Assembly: GCA_944393225.1 (NCBI GenBank)
Contig: CALXZK010000004.1
Location: forward strand, 1-64,000
Direction of reading: 5' to 3'
DNA length: 64,000 nt
Source of the DNA: an uncultured Alphaproteobacteria bacterium
Lineage (GTDB): Bacteria > Pseudomonadota > Alphaproteobacteria > RF32 > CAG-239
A program made the position numbers and the translations under genes. Numbering within the stretch: position 1 is the stretch's first letter; every line of letters starts with the position of its first letter. Positions 16,850 to 26,109 of the stretch are shown piece after piece. The notes beneath the pieces were generated by a model. The model searched no databases. It was not told where the DNA came from and saw only the letters and a list, made by a program, of their open reading frames with translations.

Positions 16850-16877
16850 TTGACAAAAAAATATTTAATGTTATCTT
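16850..16877 (+). promoter_or_regulatory. Putative sigma70 promoter
   Basis: TTGACA (16850-16855), a 16-nt spacer and TATCTT (16872-16877), giving a leader of about 30 nt to ATG 16915. The same stretch can be read as a Bacteroidota-type promoter (TTG, 19 nt, TATCTTTTG). Confidence 0.6.
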
Positions 16878-16914
16878 TTGTCTAATCAGTTTAATTATTT
16901 TAAAATTTATTACT

Positions 16915-17298
16915 ATGGACAGAAAAGAAATGATTGAGAGTCTTGATCAGAGAGAGCAGATTCTCTTTGCCATGTTAATGCATGCGAACGAGGAAACTCT
17001 TTTGCAGATGTTTGCCGATGGTTATACGTTGAGCGTAACCGCTCTGGAGATATTATATCTCCGTGGTTTTCCCTCTTGTTTTATTAGGGAATGTATCCAA
17101 AAAACCAAATATTATACCGGCGGGGAAAAAATTTATCGCTGGTTGTGCGCTTATCTTGGTTGGCAGGCGGCTGAAGATTTTATTTTAAGCCAATGTGATT
17201 TTGATGATGAGTTTTTGGGGCTTCTTTCCGATGCCAGTTTGGAACGCTATAAGCGGCAGGAAATATTGAAACTGAAAAAAGCTCGTGCCATTGAGTGA
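16915..17298 (+). CDS. Hypothetical protein (SD-less start)
   Basis: 127 residues, soluble, mostly helical, rich in Leu, Glu and Tyr. The first helix (REQILFAMLMHANEETLLQMF) is followed by a Trp/Tyr-rich middle (YRWLCAYLGWQ). No family is recognised. The ATG at 16915 follows TTTAAAATTTATTACT with no SD. The frame is open to 16846, but the extra part spans the promoter. It is monocistronic and is divergent from ssrA. Confidence 0.6.
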   Translation: MDRKEMIESLDQREQILFAMLMHANEETLLQMFADGYTLSVTALEILYLRGFPSCFIRECIQKTKYYTGGEKIYRWLCAYLGWQAAEDFILSQCDFDDEFLGLLSDASLERYKRQEILKLKKARAIE

Positions 17299-17319
17299 TC
17301 TTTTTTCTAAAAAATTTTG

Positions 17320-17350
17320 AGGCTGGGGAATCTTTCTTCAGCCTTTTTTT
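17320..17350 (+). terminator. Terminator
   Basis: AGGCTG/CAGCCT stem (17320-17325 with 17339-17344) followed by a T run. Confidence 0.7.
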
Positions 17351-17388
17351 ATATTTATTTGCTATTCTTCTCTTAAAGGAGAAAAAAT

Positions 17389-17952
17389 ATGACTAAAGTT
17401 GCCATTTGGTGCCGCCATGCACAAGATAATTTGATTGCCGTCGGCAAAAATATCCCATGGCAAATAAAATCAGATTCTGAGTTTTTTGTTCATGTTGTGG
17501 AAGGATGTAATGTGGTTATGGGACGCTTGACTTATGAAGCGTTGCCGAATCGGACGATTCCAAATTGCAAAATATATGTTTTGACTTCGGATTACACTTA
17601 TAAAGTTTCTGACAAAACGAATCATTTTGTTGTTGATGATGTGCGCGATTTTAAAGAATTTCCCGAAGATTTGTATGTTGCCGGAGGAGCTAAAGTTTAT
17701 GAAGCTTTTCTAGCCGGAGGAGCAAAACTTTTACCTGATATTGTGGTTGATTGTGTTTATGACGGGGATATTTTGCCAAACCTCAAAGGGGAAAAAATTG
17801 ACATATCTTCATGTATGCCGATTTTAGATAAAAAATATATAAAAGTTGCAGAAAATCAAGTGGATGGAGTGGCGCGACGTATGCTTATAAAGCGTGGAGA
17901 TTTTGTTGATCAGACGGTTATGAAAAAAATTTTAACACTGATGCAAAATTAG
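17389..17952 (+). CDS. folA: Dihydrofolate reductase-like protein
   Basis: The DHFR fold is seen in KVAIWCRHAQDNLIAVGKNIPWQIKSD, where I-x-W and Asp form the substrate pocket, in VVMGRLTYEALP (NADPH loop) and in LYVAGGAKVYEAFL near residue 105 (second NADPH loop). The 187-residue length exceeds the usual 160-165 by a C-terminal extension of about 20. The N-terminal WCRHAQDN deviates from the normal A-x-D-x-N-x-VIG pattern, so activity is not certain. The SD AAAGGAG precedes the ATG. thyX and dut lie nearby. Confidence 0.8.
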   Translation: MTKVAIWCRHAQDNLIAVGKNIPWQIKSDSEFFVHVVEGCNVVMGRLTYEALPNRTIPNCKIYVLTSDYTYKVSDKTNHFVVDDVRDFKEFPEDLYVAGGAKVYEAFLAGGAKLLPDIVVDCVYDGDILPNLKGEKIDISSCMPILDKKYIKVAENQVDGVARRMLIKRGDFVDQTVMKKILTLMQN

Positions 17953-18038
17953 GTATTGACTTTATCTCAAATGTGAATATTATGCCGACTTCGTTCAGAA
18001 ATTAAATCATGTAATTATAGTATTTTTAAGAGAGCATT

Positions 18039-18677
18039 ATGAAAGTGCAATATCATAAATTTTGCCTGAACGCGCAGGTGGAACAGGCGGTGTTGTGCGC
18101 TGAGGACAGCAAAAGACTCAGCTCTCTTTCTATACAAGATTTGGTGCAGTTAAAAGCTGAATTATATGGCATGTATAATTTAAGTAATGAAGAATTTATC
18201 GAGTTTTTGAATGCTCCAAATCGCAAAAAATTACGTGATATTTCAGAAATGAGTGAAGATGAAAAACGTGTGGCAAGAGCATTGGTACGTTTGAATGCTC
18301 ATGCTCGCAGACGCATGCTTCATATTGCGCATGATTATCGGCAAAAAAAGCCTTCCGTAGGCAAACAAGATATTCATGATTTGTCTTTTATTTTTCGGAA
18401 TAACGGTCGAGATTTTCAACCTTATCCGGAAGTGCAGCAGATGAATGCAGAGGTGGCATGGTATCATCATCAAAAGCTCATCGCACTGAAAAAGTCTGTT
18501 TGGAAAAAGTTTTTGATAAAGAAATTCGATAAGGTCCTTAATTCTGCCAAGACAGTGATTGATAACTGTTTTTCAGGGCTCGAATACTGGCTGGATGATA
18601 GCAGTTCTCAGTCTTCCGGTTCAGTTGCTCCGCAAAAGATGGAGAGTATTAAGCATCGCTTACAGAGAACACACTAA
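18039..18677 (+). CDS. Hypothetical protein
   Basis: 212 residues, soluble, basic and largely helical, with RLNAHARRRMLHIAHDYRQKKP in the middle and a Ser/Gln-rich low-complexity segment near residue 190. No transmembrane segment or recognised motif. AAGAGAG precedes the ATG as a weak SD. It stands alone between the DHFR-like gene and a strong terminator. Confidence 0.55.
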   Translation: MKVQYHKFCLNAQVEQAVLCAEDSKRLSSLSIQDLVQLKAELYGMYNLSNEEFIEFLNAPNRKKLRDISEMSEDEKRVARALVRLNAHARRRMLHIAHDYRQKKPSVGKQDIHDLSFIFRNNGRDFQPYPEVQQMNAEVAWYHHQKLIALKKSVWKKFLIKKFDKVLNSAKTVIDNCFSGLEYWLDDSSSQSSGSVAPQKMESIKHRLQRTH

Positions 18678-18709
18678 TTTTCTAATATAAAGTTATAAAC
18701 TCCAAGAAT

Positions 18710-18741
18710 AAAACCCCTGAGAAGAAATTCTCAGGGGTTTT
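18710..18741. terminator. Strong bidirectional terminator
   Basis: Perfect 14-bp stem AAAACCCCTGAGAA/TTCTCAGGGGTTTT with a GAAA tetraloop between two convergent genes. Confidence 0.95.
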
Positions 18742-18752
18742 ATTTATCTTGT

Positions 18753-19403
18753 TTAGGCTGCTTTATTTTCTATTTCGCCATACGGAATATCATCAAACAA
18801 AACCGGAATTTTTTTACGAAATTCGTTTAACAACATTGTCATAATATGTTGAACACTCGGGTGTGCTGCCGGAGCACAACGGAGTTTGAATATGTGTCTC
18901 CATTCTCTGATGTTGGCTGTCATGATGACATCTGCTTTGGTAGAGTGGGGAAGCAACATTCTTAATTGGTCTGCTTTGGCGCCTTTTTCTGCCATTTCCA
19001 GATATGATTTTTCAATCATCTCCATGGTTTTGTACCAAATGTTGTAAAGTTCTGTTCCTTCAGTCATGTTGCTCGGTTTCATGAATGTTAATTCATTGCC
19101 GTATTTGCCTTTGGAATAGTTGCAGAAACGTGTGCTTTCAATGGCAAAGCTGGCCATACGGTGACGTGTTAAATCTTTGTATGCACCAACATCCGTGGTC
19201 AATTTAACCGTGATGGAAAAATGCTCGATCATGGCTTCGTGACCCAATTCAAGAAGCTTTTTAATCATGGATTTGGCAGAATCAGAGGTGATTTTATCCT
19301 CACTTTTATAGCAATTGCGGGCGCATAATTCCAAATGTTTTAAAATATAGTCACCATCTATCGGGGTGATGATTTCTACACTCGGTTCTACAATTTTTAC
19401 CAT
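18753..19403 (-). CDS. thyX: Flavin-dependent thymidylate synthase
   Basis: Converts dUMP to dTMP with FAD and methylene-THF. The 216 residues contain the ThyX signature RHRMASFAIESTR near residue 80, HEAMIEHFSITVKL upstream of it, and LPHSTKADVIMTANIREWRHIFKLRC in the C-terminal half. No thyA is seen. It is divergent from dut, so dUTP hydrolysis and dTMP synthesis are genetically adjacent. Confidence 0.96.
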   Translation of the reverse strand: MVKIVEPSVEIITPIDGDYILKHLELCARNCYKSEDKITSDSAKSMIKKLLELGHEAMIEHFSITVKLTTDVGAYKDLTRHRMASFAIESTRFCNYSKGKYGNELTFMKPSNMTEGTELYNIWYKTMEMIEKSYLEMAEKGAKADQLRMLLPHSTKADVIMTANIREWRHIFKLRCAPAAHPSVQHIMTMLLNEFRKKIPVLFDDIPYGEIENKAA

Positions 19404-19479
19404 TTTGTTCTTTCCTTATTTTTTACAACTTGAAAAAAAGATTATTTCTTTTACATTACAAGAAAAAAAGGAGATTTGT

Positions 19480-19947
19480 ATGATTAATTATATTTATACC
19501 CCGATAAAATTTACAAAGATGCCACATTATGTGGAAAATAAAAATAATTTGACCTATTCAACCGAAGGTGCGGCTTGTTTCGATATTTGCGCAGCTCTTG
19601 CCGAACCTTATGTGTTAAAAGCCGGTGAACGCTTCGGCTTTCCAACCGCCATTAAAACCGCGCCGGAATATCCCTTATGGTTTAGAGTAAATTCTCGTAG
19701 CGGCTTGGCTCTGAAACAAGGAATTTTTGCCATCGGTGGTATTATTGATACGGATTATCGCGGAGAATGGAAAATTATTCTCGTTAATAGCGGAAAAGAA
19801 GATTATATAGTTAATCCCGGAGATAAAATAGCTCAAGTTGAACTGCCTTTTCCTTATAGAGCTCAATTTGAAGAAGTAACGGAGGCTGAATTTGCTTCTT
19901 TACAAACAAATCGCGGTGAGGGCGGTTTCGGTTCCAGCGGAAGATAA
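19480..19947 (+). CDS. dut: dUTP diphosphatase
   Basis: Hydrolyses dUTP to dUMP, supplying ThyX and keeping uracil out of DNA. The 155 residues carry all five motifs: AACFDICAA, NSRSGLALK, GIIDTDYRGEW, NPGDKIAQVEL and RGEGGFGSSG (C-terminal arm). The start at 19480 follows AAAGGAGA. The first 20 residues (YIYTPIKFTKMPHYV) are unlike short trimeric dUTPases. Divergent from thyX. Confidence 0.95.
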   Translation: MINYIYTPIKFTKMPHYVENKNNLTYSTEGAACFDICAALAEPYVLKAGERFGFPTAIKTAPEYPLWFRVNSRSGLALKQGIFAIGGIIDTDYRGEWKIILVNSGKEDYIVNPGDKIAQVELPFPYRAQFEEVTEAEFASLQTNRGEGGFGSSGR

Positions 19948-19964
19948 GCTATATTTAAAAAGCA

Positions 19965-19998
19965 AAAAGCCCGAGTTATCACAACTGGGGCCTTTTTA
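19965..19998 (+). terminator. Terminator after dut
   Basis: GCCC-AGTT/AACT-GGGC stem with one internal mismatch and T5. Confidence 0.75.
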
Positions 19999-20026
19999 TA
20001 TTTATGGAATTGGAAATAACTTTACA

Positions 20027-20350
20027 TTAGAATGATACACTCACATCGATTGACTGTGTGATAAATCGATGTGCTCTAGGTATGTATCTAGTTATATCTT
20101 TAGGGCGCTCCAAAACATAATCAGGCTTAAAGTGGCTGATTGTATCAGAATTGAGCGCTACGATGATAACGGTCTTATTTCCGAGCTTTCCGCGGGTATT
20201 GTTACTGCTGAACATTTTGCCGTCGGGAAAATTTTGACTTGGATATTTCAACATACTGTAGGTTTGATAAGGTTCACCACTTAGTGAAATACCATTGTCC
20301 TTAGCATAATCTTTAATTGCTTGTGCAATTTCAATTGAAATGTTGTTCAT
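20027..20350 (-). CDS. Hypothetical protein (SD-less start)
   Basis: 107 residues starting at ATG 20350 (MNNISIEIAQ). Soluble, with KTVIIVALNSDTISH in the middle. No family is recognised. The ATG follows an A-rich leader without SD. On the minus strand TTGATT, a 17-nt spacer and TAATAG lie about 50 nt upstream, the same promoter and leader layout as the 16915 and 40470 genes. Confidence 0.5.
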   Translation of the reverse strand: MNNISIEIAQAIKDYAKDNGISLSGEPYQTYSMLKYPSQNFPDGKMFSSNNTRGKLGNKTVIIVALNSDTISHFKPDYVLERPKDITRYIPRAHRFITQSIDVSVSF

Positions 20351-20430
20351 TTTTTTTATATGTTTAGTAATAATAATTATTGTGCAAGGCATTCTATTAG
20401 CACAGTAATTTTGATAAATCAAGCTTTATT

Positions 20431-21159
20431 TTATCCAAGAAGGCTTAAAATGATACCGACCGAAAACGGAATGGATAAATTGTCGTCAATTTCGGTTTTG
20501 TCTTCATAGACTTCCGCCATGGTTGCTAAAAGACATGCCAACACCGAGGCATAGCTAAAATGGAACATGGGTTCAAATAACATACAGATAAATAAGCCGC
20601 TCATAAAAAAGGCAACGGTTCCTTCCATGGACTTATTTTTATATATTCGTCTGGTTCCGTAAGCCTTGCCAATGAGGGCGGCAAATGTATCGGAAATGAG
20701 CATAACCGTCATTGAAATAACGGCAATTTCTTTGGAGAAAAGAAGCGTGCAGGCAATTGCTGCCAACAAAACATAGAGCGAGCCGCTGCTTTGAAAATAA
20801 ATGCGCTTGGTTTCTTTTTGTCTTAGAGTTTTGAAAAACAGACGCCCGAAAATTTTACGAGCCCAGTTCCAGCGTTGATAGTTGCCATATTCCAAAATGG
20901 CATCGGCAACAAATAGAGCCGAAAAAATGATAATGGAAATGCCAGGGTGTACAAAATATATCAAAGCAGGAATCCAAAGCGAGCTTAAATGGATGCTTTT
21001 GCGGAATATTTCTTTTTTATATGATTTATCAACGGCATCAATTCTTCTTCGGACGTATTCAATTCTTTCAAGCGAAGCAGCTTTAAAACGTGAGCGCAGG
21101 CGAATGACTTTTTCGATGTTGAAGCGTTGTAAAGCGCCTTTGAAGCGGTTAATTGTCAT
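20431..21159 (-). CDS. DGK1/SEC59/VTE5-family lipid kinase-like membrane protein
   Basis: 242 residues. The N-terminal 50 are basic and cytosolic, followed by about seven hydrophobic segments. Family-like motifs are KEIFRKSIHLSSLW near residue 49, VMLISDTFAALIGKAYG near 155 and NKSMEGTVAFF near 175. This group includes CTP-dependent diacylglycerol, dolichol and phytol kinases. The substrate here is unknown. Its start overlaps the upstream membrane-protein gene by 11 nt, so the two are coupled. Confidence 0.75.
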   Translation of the reverse strand: MTINRFKGALQRFNIEKVIRLRSRFKAASLERIEYVRRRIDAVDKSYKKEIFRKSIHLSSLWIPALIYFVHPGISIIIFSALFVADAILEYGNYQRWNWARKIFGRLFFKTLRQKETKRIYFQSSGSLYVLLAAIACTLLFSKEIAVISMTVMLISDTFAALIGKAYGTRRIYKNKSMEGTVAFFMSGLFICMLFEPMFHFSYASVLACLLATMAEVYEDKTEIDDNLSIPFSVGIILSLLG

Positions 21160-21886
21160 GAATATTATGTTCCTGAAAATGACTGTTCTTAATACGATTG
21201 CGAAGTAGCATTAGACGTGAGTTCTTTTTGATAAAGCTATTGAAAAGACTATAGGTTTTATCTTCTGCTATACGACTGTTATAAGAGTTAGTCCGGTTAT
21301 TTAATTTTTCAATATCAATATTCATAAAAGCCAAAAAACAAACGGCAATGTATAATATAAAGTGAAAAATTCGGCGTCCAAAAGATGGGGTTTCTATTTT
21401 GGTAAAAAGGAATCTTCTCAAAAGCAGGCAGAGCAGGAGGCTGCATATTAAAATAATGCTTAAAAGTTGAGCTAGAGGATATTCATCATAAATCTCCAAC
21501 AAAATTTGTCTTGCTTGCTCAAAATATTTTTCCGGAGCCGTGTTTTTTAAGATATTAAATTCTCCCCAGAAAATGGTGGAAGAAACGTTTTCTAATATAT
21601 TTAAAAACGTCAAAATCGTGAAGACGGCGTAGGTGATAAATTTATCATATTTATTGTTTTGATATTTCTTGGGTAGAAGGGTCAAATATACAACGTAGGG
21701 AAATATCATAACCAAAAAAGAAACAAATGAAGTGAGTTGCAAAACGCCAAGGTCTTGGATAATGGTTTTGAATGTCCAATCCACACTATCAAAATTATCA
21801 ATTGCGAGATAAAGTGCAGCCAGAAGCTCAATGCTTATGAAGCAAATAAAAAATACGGCTAATCTTCTGACTAAAAATGAGTTCAT
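21149..21886 (-). CDS. Solitary LTA-synthase-like membrane domain
   Basis: 245 residues with five hydrophobic segments. The loop SSTIFWGEFNIL...YFEQARQILLEIYDEYP and the tail NSYNSRIAEDKTYSLFNSFIKKN resemble the region joining the membrane domain to the sulfatase domain in LTA synthase / phosphoglycerol transferase proteins. The sulfatase domain itself is absent. The protein stops soon after, overlapping the lipid-kinase-like gene by 11 nt. It is either a domain working alone or a truncated relic. Family assignment is inference from recalled patterns. Confidence 0.55.
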   Translation of the reverse strand: MNSFLVRRLAVFFICFISIELLAALYLAIDNFDSVDWTFKTIIQDLGVLQLTSFVSFLVMIFPYVVYLTLLPKKYQNNKYDKFITYAVFTILTFLNILENVSSTIFWGEFNILKNTAPEKYFEQARQILLEIYDEYPLAQLLSIILICSLLLCLLLRRFLFTKIETPSFGRRIFHFILYIAVCFLAFMNIDIEKLNNRTNSYNSRIAEDKTYSLFNSFIKKNSRLMLLRNRIKNSHFQEHNIHDN

Positions 21887-21991
21887 TAGAACCTCTTATT
21901 TACAACTATTTGTTTTATTTTTTCATTATTCTATAAGATATTCGCCGTATAGGCAATCATAAAAGCAAAATTATACATACCTGTTTTGCAA

Positions 21992-22027
21992 AAAAAATAT
22001 CTCCGAAAATTTTCGGAGATATTTTTT
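21992..22027. terminator. Terminator of alaS
   Basis: Long perfect inverted repeat AAAAAATATCTCCGAAAA/TTTTCGGAGATATTTTTT between alaS and the next minus-strand gene. Confidence 0.9.
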
Positions 22028-22042
22028 AGTGTTATTAAAGGC

Positions 22043-24679
22043 TTAAATTGCTTTCTTGATGGCATCAATTGCCGCAGCGGTTTTGCTACCATCCGGACCA
22101 CCGGCTTGAGCCATATCCGGACGTCCACCGCCGCCTTGTCCGCCAACTTGCGCAGAACCCAAGCGAACTAAATCAACAGCAGAATATTTAGCTGTTAAAT
22201 CGTTGGTAACACCAACAACAATAGAGGCTTTACCCTCATTGTTGGTAGCCAAAACAATCACACCGGAACCGATTTTGCCTTTGATTTCATCAACAAAAGC
22301 TTTCAATTCTTTGGCTTGAACGTCTTGCAAGTCTTTACCAACAAACTTGATGCCGTTGATTTCTTCAAACTCGTTATTATTACCACTGGCTTTATTGCTT
22401 ACCAAAGCTTTTTTCAAGTTGAAGATTTCAGCTTCTTGTTTTTTCTTTTCTTCTTGCAATTGAGCGATTTTGCCTTCGATATTTGCCATATCGGATTTCA
22501 ACATAGAAGCGATATGATGCAAGCGTTGCTCATTTTCCAAAGCGTATTGTTCGGCACCGCGACCGGTCAAGCATTCAACACGGCGCAATCCGGCACCGAT
22601 TGCTGATTCGGCAATAATTTTGAAGTAGCCGATGTCGCCGGTGGATTTAACATGTGTGCCACCGCAGAGCTCTGTTGAAAGGAAATGTTCATTATCATTA
22701 TCGCAAACAGAAACAACGCGAACTTCATCGCCGTATTTTTCACCAAACAAAGCCATTGCACCTTCTTTGATGGCATCTTCTTGGCGCATGATGCGGGTGA
22801 TGACAGGGTGGTTTTCTCTGATGATTTCATTTACTCTTTCTTCAGCCAAACGGAGCTCAGCATCAGAAATTTGTTTGTGGTGAGAAATATCAAAACGCAT
22901 TCTGTCGGCAGCCACATAAGAACCTTTTTGTGTAACGTGTGTACCCAAAATGTCACGCAACACTTTGTGCAAAATGTGGGTAACAGTGTGGTTAGCGGCA
23001 ATAGCGGCGCGATTTTTTGTATCAACTTCAAATGTCAAATCATCACCGACTTTAACGGAACCTTTAACCAATTTGCAAACGTGAACGGTGAGTTCGTGAA
23101 GTTTTTTCTTGGTATCCAAAACTTCGATTTCGCAATTTGGTCCATAGATTTTACCAATATCACCAACTTGACCGCCCATTTCGCCATAGAACGGAGTTTG
23201 GTTGGCAACGAGATAAAATTCGCCGTTATTAACGGTTTCAACTTCTTTGCCGTCAACAACCAAGTTGTTTACCAAGCATTCTGATTTTAAGGTGTTGTAA
23301 CCCAAAAACTCGGTACCGCCGTTTTTATCAAAAATTTCGAACCAAACTTTTTCGGTTCCGGCATCACCAGAACCAGCCCAGTTTTTACGAGCTTCGGCTT
23401 TTTGTTTGGCCATAGCTTCATCAAAACCTTTGACATCAACTTTCATGTCTTTGTTTCTTAAAGCATCTTGAGTCAAATCAAGAGGGAAACCATAAGTATC
23501 ATAAAGTTTGAATGCGGTTGTTCCGGACAATTCATCACCGGCTTTCAAATCTTTGGTTTCATCTTCCAACAAACGCATACCTTTATCCAAGGTTTTCAAG
23601 AAGCGTAATTCTTCGGCCTTGATGGTTTCGGTAATGAGTTCTTGAGCGCGATACAATTCAGGATAAGCTTCGCCCATTTCTTTTTGCAAAGCAGGCAAGA
23701 GTTTATACATCATCGGTTCTTTCATACCGAGCAAATATTGATGACGCATAGCTCTTCTCATAATACGGCGCAAAACATAACCGCGACCTTCGTTTGAGGG
23801 CATAACGCCATCGGCAATCAAGAAGCAGGTTGAACGCAAGTGGTCAGCAATTACGTTATGAGATGCTTTCAAAGGACCGTTCGGATCAGAGTTTGCCATA
23901 TCGGCAATAGCTTTGATTAAGTTTTGGAACAAGTCAATTTCGTAGTTAGAGTGAACACCTTGCAAAATGGCAGAGATACGTTCCAAACCCATACCTGTAT
24001 CAATTGAAGGGTGCTTCAACGGAATGCGGGAGCCATCCGGCAAGTCTTCAAATTGGTCAAACACCAAGTTCCAAATTTCAATCCATCTATCACCGTCTTC
24101 TTCAGGTGTTCCCGGCAGACCACCCCATACTTCCGGACCATGGTCGTAGAAAATTTCAGAGCAGGGACCGCAAGGACCGGTATCGCCCATTTGCCAGAAG
24201 TTGTCTTTGGTGGCTATACGGATGATTCTGTCTTCAGGTAAACCGGAAACTTTTTTCCAAATATCATGAGCTTCATCATCGGTATGGTAAACGGTAACGG
24301 CCAATCTGTCTTTAGGTAAGCAGAATTCTTTGGTTACCAACTCCCAAGCCCAAGCAATAGCTTCATCTTTAAAATAGTCGCCGAAAGAGAAGTTGCCGAG
24401 CATTTCAAAAAATGTGTGGTGACGAACGGTATAGCCAACGTTATCCAAGTCATTGTGTTTACCGCCGGCACGAACTGATTTTTGGGAAGTGGTCGCTCGC
24501 TTGTAATCTCTGACTTCATTACCGGTAAAGATGTTCTTGAACTGAACCATACCGGAGTTGGTGAACATTAAGGTCGGGTCGTTATCCGGCACCAAAGACG
24601 ATGACGGAATAATCTTGTGACCATTCTTAGCGAAGAAATTTAAATATGTACTTCTAATATCTTTTAATGTTGTTGTCAT
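22043..24679 (-). CDS. alaS: Alanyl-tRNA synthetase
   Basis: Charges tRNA-Ala (and tmRNA). The 878 residues are full length: class II catalytic core ([45 protein letters not shown]), tRNA-recognition region, editing domain with [16 protein letters not shown] and the ELCGGTHV zinc/editing motif near residue 660, then a coiled coil and the C-terminal glycine-rich [16 protein letters not shown]. recA is about 5 kb away rather than adjacent, as it often is in Alphaproteobacteria. Confidence 0.98.
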   Translation of the reverse strand: MTTTLKDIRSTYLNFFAKNGHKIIPSSSLVPDNDPTLMFTNSGMVQFKNIFTGNEVRDYKRATTSQKSVRAGGKHNDLDNVGYTVRHHTFFEMLGNFSFGDYFKDEAIAWAWELVTKEFCLPKDRLAVTVYHTDDEAHDIWKKVSGLPEDRIIRIATKDNFWQMGDTGPCGPCSEIFYDHGPEVWGGLPGTPEEDGDRWIEIWNLVFDQFEDLPDGSRIPLKHPSIDTGMGLERISAILQGVHSNYEIDLFQNLIKAIADMANSDPNGPLKASHNVIADHLRSTCFLIADGVMPSNEGRGYVLRRIMRRAMRHQYLLGMKEPMMYKLLPALQKEMGEAYPELYRAQELITETIKAEELRFLKTLDKGMRLLEDETKDLKAGDELSGTTAFKLYDTYGFPLDLTQDALRNKDMKVDVKGFDEAMAKQKAEARKNWAGSGDAGTEKVWFEIFDKNGGTEFLGYNTLKSECLVNNLVVDGKEVETVNNGEFYLVANQTPFYGEMGGQVGDIGKIYGPNCEIEVLDTKKKLHELTVHVCKLVKGSVKVGDDLTFEVDTKNRAAIAANHTVTHILHKVLRDILGTHVTQKGSYVAADRMRFDISHHKQISDAELRLAEERVNEIIRENHPVITRIMRQEDAIKEGAMALFGEKYGDEVRVVSVCDNDNEHFLSTELCGGTHVKSTGDIGYFKIIAESAIGAGLRRVECLTGRGAEQYALENEQRLHHIASMLKSDMANIEGKIAQLQEEKKKQEAEIFNLKKALVSNKASGNNNEFEEINGIKFVGKDLQDVQAKELKAFVDEIKGKIGSGVIVLATNNEGKASIVVGVTNDLTAKYSAVDLVRLGSAQVGGQGGGGRPDMAQAGGPDGSKTAAAIDAIKKAI

Positions 24680-24772
24680 TTTTACTTCCCAAAAGTCAAA
24701 AATTCAAAATTTTACTAACCTGCTATTTTTATAGCAAAGTTCTTTGAGAGTCTAGTAAAATTTTATATTTTC

Positions 24773-25261
24773 TTATGAAATTTGAACGATAAGACCATTA
24801 TTGACAATGTAGTTCAAATTCAAAATTGTGGCATAGCAAATCCAGATTAAATAAGGGTAGAGCATATATGCGGCATATTTGTCTGATTTTGCAAAACTTT
24901 TTATGGTTTGGAAAGCCATGAAGTCCATAACGATGATGACGGCAAAGCCCATGCCGAGCCAACCTAAATAAAAGAAGGTGAAGCACCATGGAATATGCAA
25001 AAATAATTGTGTCCAGAATAAAGTTTTAGATTTTTTGGTTTCTTCGGTCTTCGGACACAAAGAAATGCGCCATGCGGCAATTGCCATTAAAATGTACAAA
25101 GTGGTCCAAACATAACGAAACCAAATATTGGGCGGGGTGATGCTGCTCGGTACGGCAGTCTGATACCAGCCGTTGACGCCGAATCTGGTGAAATATCCGG
25201 CAATAGCGGCTATCATACCAACACCGATAATGTGAAAAAATAAGCTTTTATATTTATTCAT
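24773..25261 (-). CDS. tspO: TspO/MBR-family tryptophan-rich sensory protein
   Basis: A 162-residue membrane protein with five helices. The family patterns WYQTAVPSSITPPNIWFRYVWTTLYILMAIA near residue 32 and YPYLIWICYATILNLNYIVNN near 135 are clear. TspO binds tetrapyrroles and is linked to stress and photopigment regulation in other Alphaproteobacteria. The role here is not visible from context. A/T-rich SD GGAGAAAGAAA. Confidence 0.85.
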   Translation of the reverse strand: MNKYKSLFFHIIGVGMIAAIAGYFTRFGVNGWYQTAVPSSITPPNIWFRYVWTTLYILMAIAAWRISLCPKTEETKKSKTLFWTQLFLHIPWCFTFFYLGWLGMGFAVIIVMDFMAFQTIKSFAKSDKYAAYMLYPYLIWICYATILNLNYIVNNGLIVQIS

Positions 25262-25385
25262 TTTCTTTCTCCTTATTGTTTTATTGTAATTTTAGTTAAT
25301 CACAATGTGTGTTTTTTTCAAGCTTATTTAGGTTTTGTTGACGAATTTGTGCTTCAATCTTACAATAAGTTTAACGGAGGCTGTC

Positions 25386-26084
25386 TTGGAATTTAAAGAT
25401 GAGTTTTTGAAAGCAAAAGTTATTAATCGTTATCAGCGTTTGATTATGGATATTCGGCTGGATGATAATACGGTTACGCAAGCTTTTTGCTCTGATGATA
25501 ATGTTTTTCCAAATCTTTACACAAGCGGGGCTGATTTATGGGTTAGCCGCGTGAAAGAAAACACACGCCGCTTGCGTTATGAAGTGCAAGCCGTGAACAA
25601 GGGGGATGGTTGGGTTATGGTTAATCAACGCTATTTTCCCAAGCTCTTTGCCGAGGCTTTGCGTAACCGAATAATGCCCGACTTTTCTCAATATACCAAA
25701 GTCAGAAGAGTGACTTTGGCTGATAATTTGCCTCATTTGGATTTTGAACTCAGCAACTTGGATGAAAAATGTTTTGTCAGCCTGCGTCCCATTTATAACA
25801 AACAAGACGGGAAGGCCGTTTTTCCGACAAAAGTAAATTTGCTTGATGTCGAAATGTTTGAAGAAATGAAAAAAGTTCGCGCCAAAGGGGCTAGAACGGT
25901 GGTCGTGCTCATTGTGCCGCGTTTTGATTGCGTGGAAACACTTTTTTCTTGGACTATTGATCCGGTTTCGGCAGCAAGAATTTACGATGAAGCCAAAAAT
26001 GGTTTAGAGTTTGTTTCTTATGGTTGCAATTTAGATAAAAAAGGTATTAATATAACAAACAAATTAGATATTTGTATGAAATGA
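25386..26084 (+). CDS. sfsA: SfsA-family protein lacking the nuclease residues
   Basis: 232 residues from a TTG at 25386, which follows ACGGAGG at 5 nt and aligns with the family start. The SfsA framework is present: KVINRYQRLIMDIRLDD, SGADLWVSRVKENTRRLRYE, the Asp in HLDFEL, and RTVVVLIVPRFDC. However, the family stretch IEVKSVTL reads VSLRPIYN (Glu to Ser, Lys to Arg), the HCPNTG block is FCSDDN, and the FPDAVT block is FPTKVN. The PD-(D/E)xK-type site is therefore probably inactive. The sfsA-map-radC order is typical of Alphaproteobacteria. Confidence 0.8.
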   Translation: MEFKDEFLKAKVINRYQRLIMDIRLDDNTVTQAFCSDDNVFPNLYTSGADLWVSRVKENTRRLRYEVQAVNKGDGWVMVNQRYFPKLFAEALRNRIMPDFSQYTKVRRVTLADNLPHLDFELSNLDEKCFVSLRPIYNKQDGKAVFPTKVNLLDVEMFEEMKKVRAKGARTVVVLIVPRFDCVETLFSWTIDPVSAARIYDEAKNGLEFVSYGCNLDKKGINITNKLDICMK

Positions 26085-26109
26085 TTTTTTTTGAGAAAAG
26101 AGGTTTATT

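Noticed and set aside
22043-24679. Open frames antisense to alaS, for example 22685-23284
   Set aside because: Phe/Asn/Ile-rich composition, fully inside a certain housekeeping gene, no start signal.
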